Shown: piece after piece, positions 52,922-60,306 of the stretch
How the letters are laid out: each line of letters opens with the position of its first letter
Numbering within the stretch: the first letter of the stretch is position 1
NCBI GenBank assembly: GCA_963780135.1
Contig: CAWAAR010000002.1
Span: 124,001 to 188,000, forward strand
Origin: Clostridium_AM sp963780135
Lineage (GTDB): Bacteria > Bacillota > Clostridia > Clostridiales > Clostridiaceae
Reading direction: 5' to 3'
Length of the DNA: 64,000 bases
Notes under the pieces: generated by a model
The model's database searches: none
Told to the model about the DNA's origin: nothing
Seen by the model: only the letters and a program-made list of their open reading frames with translations
Position numbers and translations under genes: made by a program

Positions 52922-53714
52922 GTCGATTTTCAGGAGCTAAAACTACATAAGTAACACCAAATAGAGTATCTATTCTAGTTGTAAATACTTTAAATTCTAC
53001 AGAAGAGTTATCTACTTTAAAAGTTGCTTCTGCACCTTTTGATTTACCAATCCAGTGTCTTTGCATAGCTTTAGTCTTTTCAGGCCAATCTAATTTATCT
53101 AAGTCCTGAAGCAATTCTTCAGCATAGTCTGTAATCTTAAAGAACCACTGAGTTAAATTCTTTTTAGTAACCTCAGTACCACATCGTTCGCAAGCACCCT
53201 CATGCACTTGCTCATTAGCAAGTACAGTATTACAGCTAGGGCACCAATTTACAGGAGCATTACTTCTATAAGCTAATCCTTTTTCATAAAGTTTTAAAAA
53301 TAACCATTGATTCCATTTGTAATATTCTGGAAGACATGTAATTACTTCATTTTCCCAATTAAACATAGCGCCCATAGCTTTTAACTGTTTTTCCATAGTT
53401 TCAATGTTTTTTAAAGTGGAATCTTTTGGGTGAATACCTGTTTTTATTGCATAATTTTCAGCAGGAAGTCCAAAAGCATCAAACCCCATAGGTTGAAATA
53501 CATTATATCCTTGCATTCTCTTCATTCTAGCCCAAGAATCTACAGGGCCATAGTTAAACCAATGTCCTGCATGAAGTTTGCTTCCTGATGGATAAGAGAA
53601 CATTTCAAGAGTATAAAGCTTTTCTCCTGGATTATTTTCATCGAATCTATAAATTTTTGATTCTTCCCATTTATTTTGCCATTTTTCATCAATTTTAGTA
53701 CCATAGTTACCCAT
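52899..53714 (-). CDS. leuS: Leucyl-tRNA synthetase, N-terminal part (leuS frameshifted)
   Basis: About 265 matching residues before the frame is lost. The ATP-binding signature is LHAGHWFNY (HIGH variant), followed by GFDAFGLPAENYAIKTG and a zinc module with CPSC and CERCG. The last in-frame match is TYVVLAPENR; after that the frame reads LGRRSYY and stops. AAGGAGCGATA precedes the ATG. Controlled by a T-box leader. LeuS is essential, so a sequencing error, a second copy or recoding must be considered. Confidence 0.92.
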   Translation of the reverse strand: MGNYGTKIDEKWQNKWEESKIYRFDENNPGEKLYTLEMFSYPSGSKLHAGHWFNYGPVDSWARMKRMQGYNVFQPMGFDAFGLPAENYAIKTGIHPKDSTLKNIETMEKQLKAMGAMFNWENEVITCLPEYYKWNQWLFLKLYEKGLAYRSNAPVNWCPSCNTVLANEQVHEGACERCGTEVTKKNLTQWFFKITDYAEELLQDLDKLDWPEKTKAMQRHWIGKSKGAEATFKVDNSSVEFKVFTTRIDTLFGVTYVVLAPENRLGRRSYY

Positions 53715-53795
53715 ATTATCGCTCCTTTTTATACATTTATCTGTTAGCTAAATGTTACTAATTTATAATATATTCTTGACAATATTTAAATAAAA

Positions 53796-54032
53796 TAAAA
53801 GACCCTCGTCTTTTTAAGAGACGAAAGGCCAAAATTCCGCGGTACCACTCTAATTAAACCTCAATAGAGGTTTCACTTAAAAATATAACGGTTTTAACCG
53901 TATCTATTTTTCAATAGATAAGCTCTAAGGTGAGTTCATATTTTATCAACACTGCTTCACACCAGTCAGCAGCTCTCTTTTGAAGATATAGAAATATTAC
54001 TAATCCTTTTCAAAGCCGTATAATTTAACTTA
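53796..54032 (-). promoter_or_regulatory. T-box leader of leuS (specifier CUC)
   Basis: The minus strand holds the T-box signature AGAGTGGTACCGCGG (complement of 53836-53851) and a terminator (53796-53830) pairing CTTTCGTCT with AGACGAGGG before TCTTTTATTTT. In stem I the segment GAACTCACC (around 53929-53937) gives the specifier codon CUC, leucine. Uncharged tRNA-Leu would stabilise the antiterminator and allow leuS transcription. Confidence 0.92.
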
Positions 54033-54038
54033 TTCTAA

Positions 54039-54067
54039 ATTCTATAATAATAGTAACACTTTGTCAA
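54039..54067 (-). promoter_or_regulatory. Sigma-A promoter of leuS
   Basis: On the minus strand TTGACA (54062-54067), a 17-nt spacer and TAGAAT (54039-54044), just ahead of the T-box leader. Confidence 0.82.
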
Positions 54068-54159
54068 GGCTTATTCTTTAAGTAATTTGGGAGATTATGT
54101 GCTTATAGAAGTGAAGTTAGTGATATTCATAAACAGACTAGGTTTATGAAATAATACAA

Positions 54160-54191
54160 ATAAATAAGAACCCTTAAATTAAGAGTTCTTT
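54160..54191 (-). terminator. Terminator of tRNA-Gln
   Basis: On the minus strand AAGAACTCTT and AAGGGTTCTT pair with one wobble around AATTT, followed by ATTTATTTG. Confidence 0.7.
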
Positions 54192-54193
54192 CA

Positions 54194-54268
54194 TGGCTGC
54201 CCATGCTGGATTCGAACCAACAGATGCCTGCTCCAGAGGCAGGTGCCTTACCATTTGGCGAATGGGCA
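54194..54268 (-). tRNA. tRNA-Gln(CTG)
   Basis: 75 nt with encoded CCA. The acceptor stem is TGCCCAT/ATGGGCA and the D-arm TCGCCAAATGGTAAGGCA is of the glutamine type. The anticodon loop CTCTGGA gives CTG, reading CAG. The plus-strand sequence is its reverse complement. It stands alone with its own promoter and terminator. Confidence 0.94.
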
Positions 54269-54289
54269 ATATTTTTATCAACACTAAAT

Positions 54290-54317
54290 ATTATATCAGA
54301 TATAATAAATATGTCAA
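54290..54317 (-). promoter_or_regulatory. Consensus sigma-A promoter of tRNA-Gln
   Basis: TTGACA (54312-54317, minus) and TATAAT (54290-54295, minus) are both perfect hexamers, spaced 16 nt, about 22 nt before the tRNA. Confidence 0.85.
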
Positions 54318-54335
54318 TAATATTAGATAAAAAAG

Positions 54336-54845
54336 TTAAAATTTAAGTTTTCTATTTACTATATTTATAAATAAAGTTAAAACATAGTCGTATATTAGAA
54401 AAGCAAACTGTCCACCTATAATTATTAAATATATAGATATATTTAATTTTAATATATTAGGAAAGAAAAATTTATAAATAAAAAACATAGAAAACATAGT
54501 AACATTAAAAAAAGCAAGTTTTAATACAAATTCTATGTAAATTTTTCTGATTTTTTCAATACTATATTTAATAGCACCATAAAGTCCAAAAAAGATTATA
54601 TAAAATAAAACCTGAATTTTGATACCACATATAAGCAGTGAAAGAATAGAAGTAGCAGCATATACAACTAATGCATTTTTTATATTAGTTGTAACTACGG
54701 ATAGTGGTATCATACAGGAAGCTATTGCTAGTAAATAAAGTTTATTTACTGGTAATATGATGCTCAAATATATACAAATAACTCCAAATGCTGTAAAAAG
54801 TCCTCCTTTAGATATATAGGAGGCTTTAATATTTTTACTATCCAA
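54336..54845 (-). CDS. Small integral membrane protein of unknown function
   Basis: 169 residues with about five membrane helices covering nearly the whole chain. The short N terminus SKGGLFTAFGVICIYLSIIL and the general layout resemble ECF-transporter S components or DUF2232-like proteins, without a clear signature. The start is TTG 54845 with AGGGGTGTG upstream. It lies 18 nt after the J-domain gene and is probably in the same operon. Confidence 0.6.
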   Translation of the reverse strand: MDSKNIKASYISKGGLFTAFGVICIYLSIILPVNKLYLLAIASCMIPLSVVTTNIKNALVVYAATSILSLLICGIKIQVLFYIIFFGLYGAIKYSIEKIRKIYIEFVLKLAFFNVTMFSMFFIYKFFFPNILKLNISIYLIIIGGQFAFLIYDYVLTLFINIVNRKLKF

Positions 54846-54863
54846 ATAAACACACCCCTAACG

Positions 54864-55463
54864 TTAACAGCAGCTTATAAGATCTCCGCCACTACATTCA
54901 CAGCAGCAATCAAGGCAATATAAAGTAGCACATATATCACACAAACCTGTGTCTTTTCTTCTGTTGTTATTATAAGGTTCTCTATAAGAATTATTCATAT
55001 TGTTTAATCTGTTAAAGGCATCCCTATATTTCATATTACGGGGTTCTAAGTTGCAAGCCATCCCTAAATTATTATAAGCTTCATTATACCAACCTCTTTG
55101 CAGATTAAGTAATCCCATTAAATAATTCCATTCAGCATCTCTTGTAGTAACCTTATTTAGTTTTTGTTCAGCAGCTGAAAAATTCCCATTTCTGATATCT
55201 GTTTCTATGGATTGATAGGAAGAACTATTACTATTATAGTTTCCTTGATTATAATTGTTAGAATAAGAAGTATCAGGGGAATTTTTCATTAGATAATCAT
55301 AAGCTTCGTTTAATTCTCTCATTTTATCTTCTGCTAAATCTTTCAATGGATTATTGCCATATTGATCTGGATGGTATTTTTTTGCTAATTCTCTGTAAGC
55401 CTTTTTAATTTCATCTTTTGAGGCAGTTTCTTTTACCCCTAATATTTCATATGGATTTCTCAT
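54864..55463 (-). CDS. J-domain protein with cysteine-rich tail
   Basis: 199 residues from ATG 55463. An N-terminal J domain (about 1-65) has the intact HPD motif at residues 31-33, so it can stimulate a DnaK-type Hsp70. Next is an Asn/Ser/Tyr-rich linker, then a TPR-like helical pair (NGNFSAAEQKLNKV, GWYNEAYNNLGMAC). The last 27 residues contain nine cysteines (CDIC, CLDCCCEC, final CC), which suggests metal binding. It overlaps the DUF5685 gene by 17 nt. This is not the housekeeping DnaJ, which has four CxxCxGxG repeats. Confidence 0.85.
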   Translation of the reverse strand: MRNPYEILGVKETASKDEIKKAYRELAKKYHPDQYGNNPLKDLAEDKMRELNEAYDYLMKNSPDTSYSNNYNQGNYNSNSSSYQSIETDIRNGNFSAAEQKLNKVTTRDAEWNYLMGLLNLQRGWYNEAYNNLGMACNLEPRNMKYRDAFNRLNNMNNSYREPYNNNRRKDTGLCDICATLYCLDCCCECSGGDLISCC

Positions 55464-56325
55464 CTTTATCAGCACTCCTTTTAAATACTTTATCCATTTT
55501 TTCTAAAAGTCCGTATTGTAGAATATTATATAATAAATCTTCATTTTTTTTAATCTGCAGGTTATTCAAAAAAGAAACACACTGTGAAGCACAAGTACCT
55601 AAAATGAAGTCTATTCTTTGTTCTATTTGTTTAGAAAATTCTTCATAGGAAAGGTTATCTTTATTAAAACAAAAATTTACAGCATTAAACTTCTGATGGC
55701 TCATATCATCCTTTAAATCATCAAAGGCATCTATAATATAAATCCATTTACCAAGATTATATCCAAGCCAATACAAGGGTTCTTTATTATCATCTTCCTT
55801 ATAGGAAGATAAAATAAAGCCTGTAAGATCAGCAAAATGGTGAGCTAGTGAATCTATTGATGCACCTTTAGCATTAGCTTCAAGTGTATATAATTTAGTT
55901 AATACATCTTCTATATGTGCAATATACTTTTTAAAATCTTCAGGAGCCTTTTTTAAATAATTTTTAAAAAGTAGTGAAAAAACTTTACCTTTAATAGAGT
56001 TGTCATCATTTACATTATCCAAAAATTTGTAATAACTCAAAGTCGTATTACAAAAGGCAGCATAGTCTAAACAAGGATTATTTTTAATGACAACTTTACC
56101 TTTAAAAGCATGCACAGCACATTTTCGTTTTGTATAAATAGGATCTACATTATTTAATGAATCCAGCAGTATGGCTAAAAAAGTCATATCATAATTAAGC
56201 GCCATTCTTGGAACATTTCCTATATTATTCTTTATGGAGTGACACAACCCACAGTAATAAGCTTTAAATTTTTCATAATCTTTTATTTTAAGCTCCATCT
56301 TGCATGGAGTAACATAACCAAACAT
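55447..56325 (-). CDS. DUF5685 family protein
   Basis: 292 residues, almost all helical. The N terminus FGYVTPCKMEL and YYCGLCHSIKNN (Cys8, Cys25, Cys28) match the DUF5685 family as I recall it. A striking acidic segment, IIDAFDDLKDDM at about 200, resembles the second Asp-rich region of isoprenoid synthase-fold proteins, but no isoprenoid activity is known for the family. Coupled to the J-domain gene. GGAGAATTAAAT precedes the ATG. Confidence 0.75.
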   Translation of the reverse strand: MFGYVTPCKMELKIKDYEKFKAYYCGLCHSIKNNIGNVPRMALNYDMTFLAILLDSLNNVDPIYTKRKCAVHAFKGKVVIKNNPCLDYAAFCNTTLSYYKFLDNVNDDNSIKGKVFSLLFKNYLKKAPEDFKKYIAHIEDVLTKLYTLEANAKGASIDSLAHHFADLTGFILSSYKEDDNKEPLYWLGYNLGKWIYIIDAFDDLKDDMSHQKFNAVNFCFNKDNLSYEEFSKQIEQRIDFILGTCASQCVSFLNNLQIKKNEDLLYNILQYGLLEKMDKVFKRSADKDEKSI

Positions 56326-56353
56326 ATTTAATTCTCCAATTCTAAAATTGATA

Positions 56354-56890
56354 TTAAAGCCCTTTTTCTTCTAATATTTTAAATATAGTTTTTGATGTAG
56401 TGTCTTTCATAGTATAACCAAGTAATTTAACTATTTCTTCTAACTCTTTATCATTAGATGTTTCTATTTCTATATAAGGAAAAGGACAAAAACTTTTATC
56501 ATTTATATCAATTTCTATTAGAGTATTCTTATATTTATAACTTTCTCTATATTTTTTTATTGATTGAATAAGTTCTAAACCCAGTGACTTAAATATCTTA
56601 TCTCCTGAAACAGCGTCTAATATTTCAGTTTCATTTTCTTCCATTACTTTATATGTTCCCTGACTTAATATTTTTTTGGTAGTCATATAGTAATGAGTAG
56701 AAGAATTAAGTAGGTTATCAACTATCCTTATTCTTGCATATCCTTTATTATTTATCAATCTTTTATCATTAAAATCATATATATTATTTATTTGATTTTC
56801 TTCCTTTACTTTAATAGCATTTACACTTTTAAGTTTTAATCGTATATTTTCAACATCTATATCAATTATTCTTGTTTCAAATTCATTCAT
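56354..56890 (-). CDS. CYTH-domain protein (class IV adenylate cyclase/thiamine triphosphatase fold)
   Basis: 178 residues. The N-terminal EFETRIIDID is a variant of the CYTH ExExK motif, with Arg in the Lys place. ARIRIVD and LIEIDIND supply the tunnel strands. The family hydrolyses or cyclises triphosphates using metal. The substrate here is unknown; a CyaB-like role is possible because the gene lies alone from other nucleotide genes. AGGAG precedes the ATG. Confidence 0.78.
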   Translation of the reverse strand: MNEFETRIIDIDVENIRLKLKSVNAIKVKEENQINNIYDFNDKRLINNKGYARIRIVDNLLNSSTHYYMTTKKILSQGTYKVMEENETEILDAVSGDKIFKSLGLELIQSIKKYRESYKYKNTLIEIDINDKSFCPFPYIEIETSNDKELEEIVKLLGYTMKDTTSKTIFKILEEKGL

Positions 56891-57222
56891 ATAAAAAAAA
56901 CTCCTTATACATTAAGTATTAAATTAATTCTCAAATTTCTTCTAACAATTCATTAACTTATTTAATTACAATACCTGACACTTTAGCTTTTACAAGTATA
57001 GATTAATAACTTTTGCATGTTGAGTAAATTTAACTAAGGATTACATGCTTAAACAATACTTTTAATTTGAATTATAGCATAAATCTTCATTATATATGTT
57101 AACATATTATGATAAATATTCAAAAAATAAAAAACATCAAAATGGGGCTAAATTACACTTAGGTATTTAACCCTTATTCGATGCCAAGAAATCTGTTTAT
57201 CTCAGACGTTTAATTACAGTGC
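56891..57222. other. Non-coding gap with no recognised feature
   Basis: About 330 nt of A+T-rich sequence between the MobB-like gene and the CYTH gene. I see no gene, RNA family or clear terminator; it must contain the CYTH-operon promoter. Confidence 0.4.
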
Positions 57223-57789
57223 TTAAAGTTGTAAAAATTTTGTTAGTATTTTTTCAGCCATGAAATCAATATTATCTTTAAAATCATTTTCTATAATAAT
57301 ATCAGCTTTATCCACCACTTCGCTGGCTGATTTTTTTATTATATTGTTTTTTGTATTATTTAACATTACAAAAATTCCAGGATTAACAACATTACGAAGG
57401 CTATTTGATTCACAAATTATTAAAGCATTTTCAGAAATTAGAGTCATAAAAGTACTAATAGCAGAATCAATATCAGTCTTTAAGCATTTTAACCAGTACA
57501 CTTTTTCAGCACCTGCTGCTAATAAAATAGAAGTGTCTTTTTTACTATTTTTATTAGTTTCTTCTAACAATTCAAAGCTTCCTTTTAAATTAGAACAAGT
57601 TCCGCAACCATCCCCACCTCGTGGACATTTACCATTTTTCTGTTCAATGGTAGTTATTTTTAAACCAATAATAGGAAATTTGTTTTTCAACTGATCAATT
57701 AATTTGACAGCAATAGTAGTTTTACCACTATTACGACCTGATGAACCAATTAAAATCATTTGTGGAATACATAATAAATCCTTCTCCAT
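57223..57789 (-). CDS. MobB-like P-loop NTPase with cysteine cluster
   Basis: 188 residues. The P-loop GSSGRNSGKTT (residues 15-25) and following GLKITTIEQ resemble MobB (molybdopterin-guanine dinucleotide synthesis GTPase) and related SIMIBI-type proteins. A cluster CPRGGDGCGTC (Cys55, Cys62, Cys65) follows the P-loop where MobB has HHH-type residues, and suggests Fe-S or zinc binding. ESNSLRNVVNPGIFV is a conserved-looking segment. No molybdenum cofactor genes are nearby, so the role is open. Confidence 0.7.
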   Translation of the reverse strand: MEKDLLCIPQMILIGSSGRNSGKTTIAVKLIDQLKNKFPIIGLKITTIEQKNGKCPRGGDGCGTCSNLKGSFELLEETNKNSKKDTSILLAAGAEKVYWLKCLKTDIDSAISTFMTLISENALIICESNSLRNVVNPGIFVMLNNTKNNIIKKSASEVVDKADIIIENDFKDNIDFMAEKILTKFLQL

Positions 57790-57882
57790 TTACTTTATTT
57801 CCTTTCCACTGTTTTATATAGCACAGTTATATATTAATTTTTATTATACGAATTTATTTGTGATTTATCAAATAAACATATA

Positions 57883-57919
57883 TAAAAAAATCCTTGAGGT
57901 TATACCTCAAGGATTTTTA
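57883..57919. terminator. Terminator after fba
   Basis: AATCCTTGAGGT pairs perfectly with ACCTCAAGGATT around TAT. T-runs follow on both strands; its main job is to end fba on the minus strand. Confidence 0.9.
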
Positions 57920-57924
57920 ATTTA

Positions 57925-58857
57925 TTATTTTAAAGAGTCTGTTGAACCAAGAACATCTTGAATTTTGTGTTCTACAACACTTTGAACAGAAGCTCTTCCT
58001 GCTCCGCAGTATTTTCTTGGATCGAATTCTTTTGGATTATCTCCAAAAGTTTTTCTTATAGCAGAAGTCATAGCCAATCTTAAATCAGTATCCATATTGA
58101 TCTTACATACAGCCATAGAAGATGCCTTTCTAAGCATATCTACAGGAATACCCTTAGCACCAGCTATATCTCCACCATATTTATTACAAGTTGCAACTGC
58201 TTCTGGATCAACAGCTGAAGCTCCGTGAAGAACTATTGGAAATCCTGGCAATTCTGCTTGAATTTGTTCTAATATATCAAATCTTAATTGAGGCTTAAAG
58301 TCTAATGGAAATTTAAATGCGCCATGTGAAGTTCCAATAGCTATAGCTAATGAATCAATACCTGTTCTGTTAACAAAATCTACAGCTTGCTTAGGATCAG
58401 TGTATATGTGATCAGCAGCAATAACATCATCTTCAACACCAGCTAAAACTCCAAGTTCAGCTTCAACAACTACACCTTTAGCATGTGCGTATTCCACAAC
58501 TTCTTTTGTTTTTGCTACATTTTCTTCATAGTCATAGTGTGAACCGTCAAACATAACTGAAGTAAATCCAGCATCGATAACTTCTTTAACAGATTCAAAA
58601 CTTGGACCATGATCTAAATGAAGAGCAAGGTCAACTCCAGTTTCTTCTATAGCAGCATCTACCATAGCTTTTAAGTATTTTGAACCAGCATATTTTATTG
58701 CTCCTGCTGAACATTGAATAATAACAGCTGAATTCTTAGCTTTTGCACCTCTAACAACACCTTGAAGTATTTCCATATTGTTGATGTTAAAAGCACCTAT
58801 TGCATATTTACCTTCATAAGCTTTTTTAAACATTTCTTTAGTAGTAACTAATGCCAT
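57925..58857 (-). CDS. fba: Fructose-bisphosphate aldolase, class II
   Basis: Splits fructose 1,6-bisphosphate to dihydroxyacetone phosphate and glyceraldehyde 3-phosphate in glycolysis, and the reverse. 310 residues, zinc-dependent TIM barrel. Catalytic Asp82 and zinc ligand His83 are in LHLDHGPSFE; further zinc histidines lie in GTSHGAFKF and VLHGASAV. The start is ATG 58857 with GGAAGGTGG upstream; GTG 58869 lies inside that site and is rejected. Confidence 0.97.
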   Translation of the reverse strand: MALVTTKEMFKKAYEGKYAIGAFNINNMEILQGVVRGAKAKNSAVIIQCSAGAIKYAGSKYLKAMVDAAIEETGVDLALHLDHGPSFESVKEVIDAGFTSVMFDGSHYDYEENVAKTKEVVEYAHAKGVVVEAELGVLAGVEDDVIAADHIYTDPKQAVDFVNRTGIDSLAIAIGTSHGAFKFPLDFKPQLRFDILEQIQAELPGFPIVLHGASAVDPEAVATCNKYGGDIAGAKGIPVDMLRKASSMAVCKINMDTDLRLAMTSAIRKTFGDNPKEFDPRKYCGAGRASVQSVVEHKIQDVLGSTDSLK

Positions 58858-58893
58858 TTTATATTCCACCTTCCAAACTTTAAATATTTTATG

Positions 58894-58923
58894 AGATATA
58901 AATATTTAAAAATATTTATATCT
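58894..58923. repeat. 13-bp A/T inverted repeat upstream of fba
   Basis: AGATATAAATATT (58894-58906) and AATATTTATATCT (58911-58923) with a TAAA loop, about 40 nt before the fba start. It could be an operator or a 5' stabilising hairpin. Confidence 0.45.
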
Positions 58924-58942
58924 TTATAATTAAATTTTCAAT

Positions 58943-58978
58943 AAAAAAGGGACGGTTTAAGTCCCGGCGGGACTTAAA
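58943..58978 (-). promoter_or_regulatory. Alternative hairpins (terminator/antiterminator-like) upstream of fba
   Basis: On the minus strand TTTAAGTCCC and GGGACTTAAA form a 10-bp hairpin with a GCC loop. The same GGGAC can instead pair with GTCCC seven bases later, directly before TTTTTTATT, forming a small terminator. The two states exclude each other. It may regulate fba or simply end the DUF421-DUF4363 unit. Confidence 0.45.
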
Positions 58979-59051
58979 GTGTTACATGTATATTATAATC
59001 TATTGACTATACATTTTCCATAGTTTAATTATAAATTATTTTCTAAGATAT

Positions 59052-59432
59052 TCAAAATATATTTTGAATATTTATTTTTTCCATGTTAATTATATGTTCA
59101 AACAAATGTTTTATTGAATTATTAGAAGCTAATGATTCATCTTTATTATGGCATTTAGTATACTGAGTAAGTTTCCATATTTCATTGTTAAGATTGTCTA
59201 TTTCACAATGATTTACAAAAACAGAAATTTTACGAGTATAGTCATCCCAAGTATCCAAAAGTTTTATAGACTTATCATAAGCTTCATTCCAAGAATCGTC
59301 TTCTATAGATTTTTCTATTTGTGTATTTAAAACGTTTAACTTTTTACAGGCATTGTTTAAATAGTTTATAGAAAAAAAAACAGTAGAAACCATAACAATA
59401 AAAATTACAAAAGAAGCTATTAAGTTTTTCAT
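59052..59432 (-). CDS. DUF4363 family protein
   Basis: 126 residues with one N-terminal membrane helix (about 4-24) and an extracytoplasmic helical region with the pattern SWNEAYDKSIKLLDTWDDY typical of DUF4363. The family is of unknown function and in clostridia commonly follows a DUF421 gene, as here (15 nt gap). Confidence 0.8.
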   Translation of the reverse strand: MKNLIASFVIFIVMVSTVFFSINYLNNACKKLNVLNTQIEKSIEDDSWNEAYDKSIKLLDTWDDYTRKISVFVNHCEIDNLNNEIWKLTQYTKCHNKDESLASNNSIKHLFEHIINMEKINIQNIF

Positions 59433-59446
59433 TTAATCACTCTCCA

Positions 59447-60124
59447 TCATTTTATAGGTTTTTTTTGATAATAAAAACTCCCTTTAGAATCTATAAGTGC
59501 AATAAAGATTTCTTTGGAAGAATCTATATTAAGTTTTTTGAGTTTATTAATAAGCCAATTCTCATCTTTATCTATTATTTTTAAATTGTTATGATTTATT
59601 CTCCCATCTAAAATTAAAGTTACAGGAATAGTGTCTTGTTTAAAAGGCACTTTTAAATCGCCCTTAGTAGCTGGAGCAAGATCAGTTTTAGGTATGATGG
59701 ATAGTTGGCCGCTAGTTTCAAGTATGGCATAGTGTACATCATCTAAATTAAAATAATTTTGAAGCCTGAGGTCTTCCATTAAATCATTTATATTAAATTG
59801 TTGACGTTTTAGTTCTTGAATGTCTATTTTTCCATTGTTAATTAAAATACTTGGTTTACCATTTAGCAAGAGTCTAACCTTTTCACTTTTAAGTTCAAGT
59901 AAAGATAAAATTGTCTGAATTAATAGCAGCGTAATAATTGCTATAACTCCATGTATAATTGGTATTCTAGTATCTTGAATTGCAAATGAAGCTAATTCAG
60001 AAATCATTATAGTAATAGCAAGTTCAAAAGGTTGAAGCTCACCTATCTGCTTTTTACCCATCAAACGCATAGATATAATAACCAAAAAGTAAAATATAGC
60101 CGTTCTAATAAGTACAGTAAACAT
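59447..60124 (-). CDS. DUF421 membrane protein (YetF family)
   Basis: 225 residues: three N-terminal membrane helices (about 5-75, with MRLMGKKQIGELQPFELAI) and two small cytoplasmic alpha/beta domains (YetF fold). The motif GKPSILINNGKIDIQELKRQ is diagnostic and is cited in part. In spore formers some YetF-type proteins take part in spore germination receptor complexes, but the role of this one is not shown. ATGGAGGTATATT precedes the ATG. Confidence 0.88.
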   Translation of the reverse strand: MFTVLIRTAIFYFLVIISMRLMGKKQIGELQPFELAITIMISELASFAIQDTRIPIIHGVIAIITLLLIQTILSLLELKSEKVRLLLNGKPSILINNGKIDIQELKRQQFNINDLMEDLRLQNYFNLDDVHYAILETSGQLSIIPKTDLAPATKGDLKVPFKQDTIPVTLILDGRINHNNLKIIDKDENWLINKLKKLNIDSSKEIFIALIDSKGSFYYQKKPIK

Positions 60125-60243
60125 AATATACCTCCATTAAAGATTATATTTTTGAAGTTTTAAAATTAAGATTTAAAATATGCATTAAGTTTCATTAGGC
60201 TTATAATATATTTTCTGTATAATATAAAAAAATATAACTAAAT

Positions 60244-60273
60244 TTGAACATTTTTAGTAAAATGACGTATAAT
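60244..60273 (+). promoter_or_regulatory. Sigma-A promoter of the nucleoside kinase gene
   Basis: TTGAAC (60244-60249), an 18-nt spacer and TATAAT (60268-60273), about 34 nt before the start codon. Confidence 0.7.
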
Positions 60274-60306
60274 AATATTACATAAAAAAATGGGGGGGAT
60301 AAGTAA

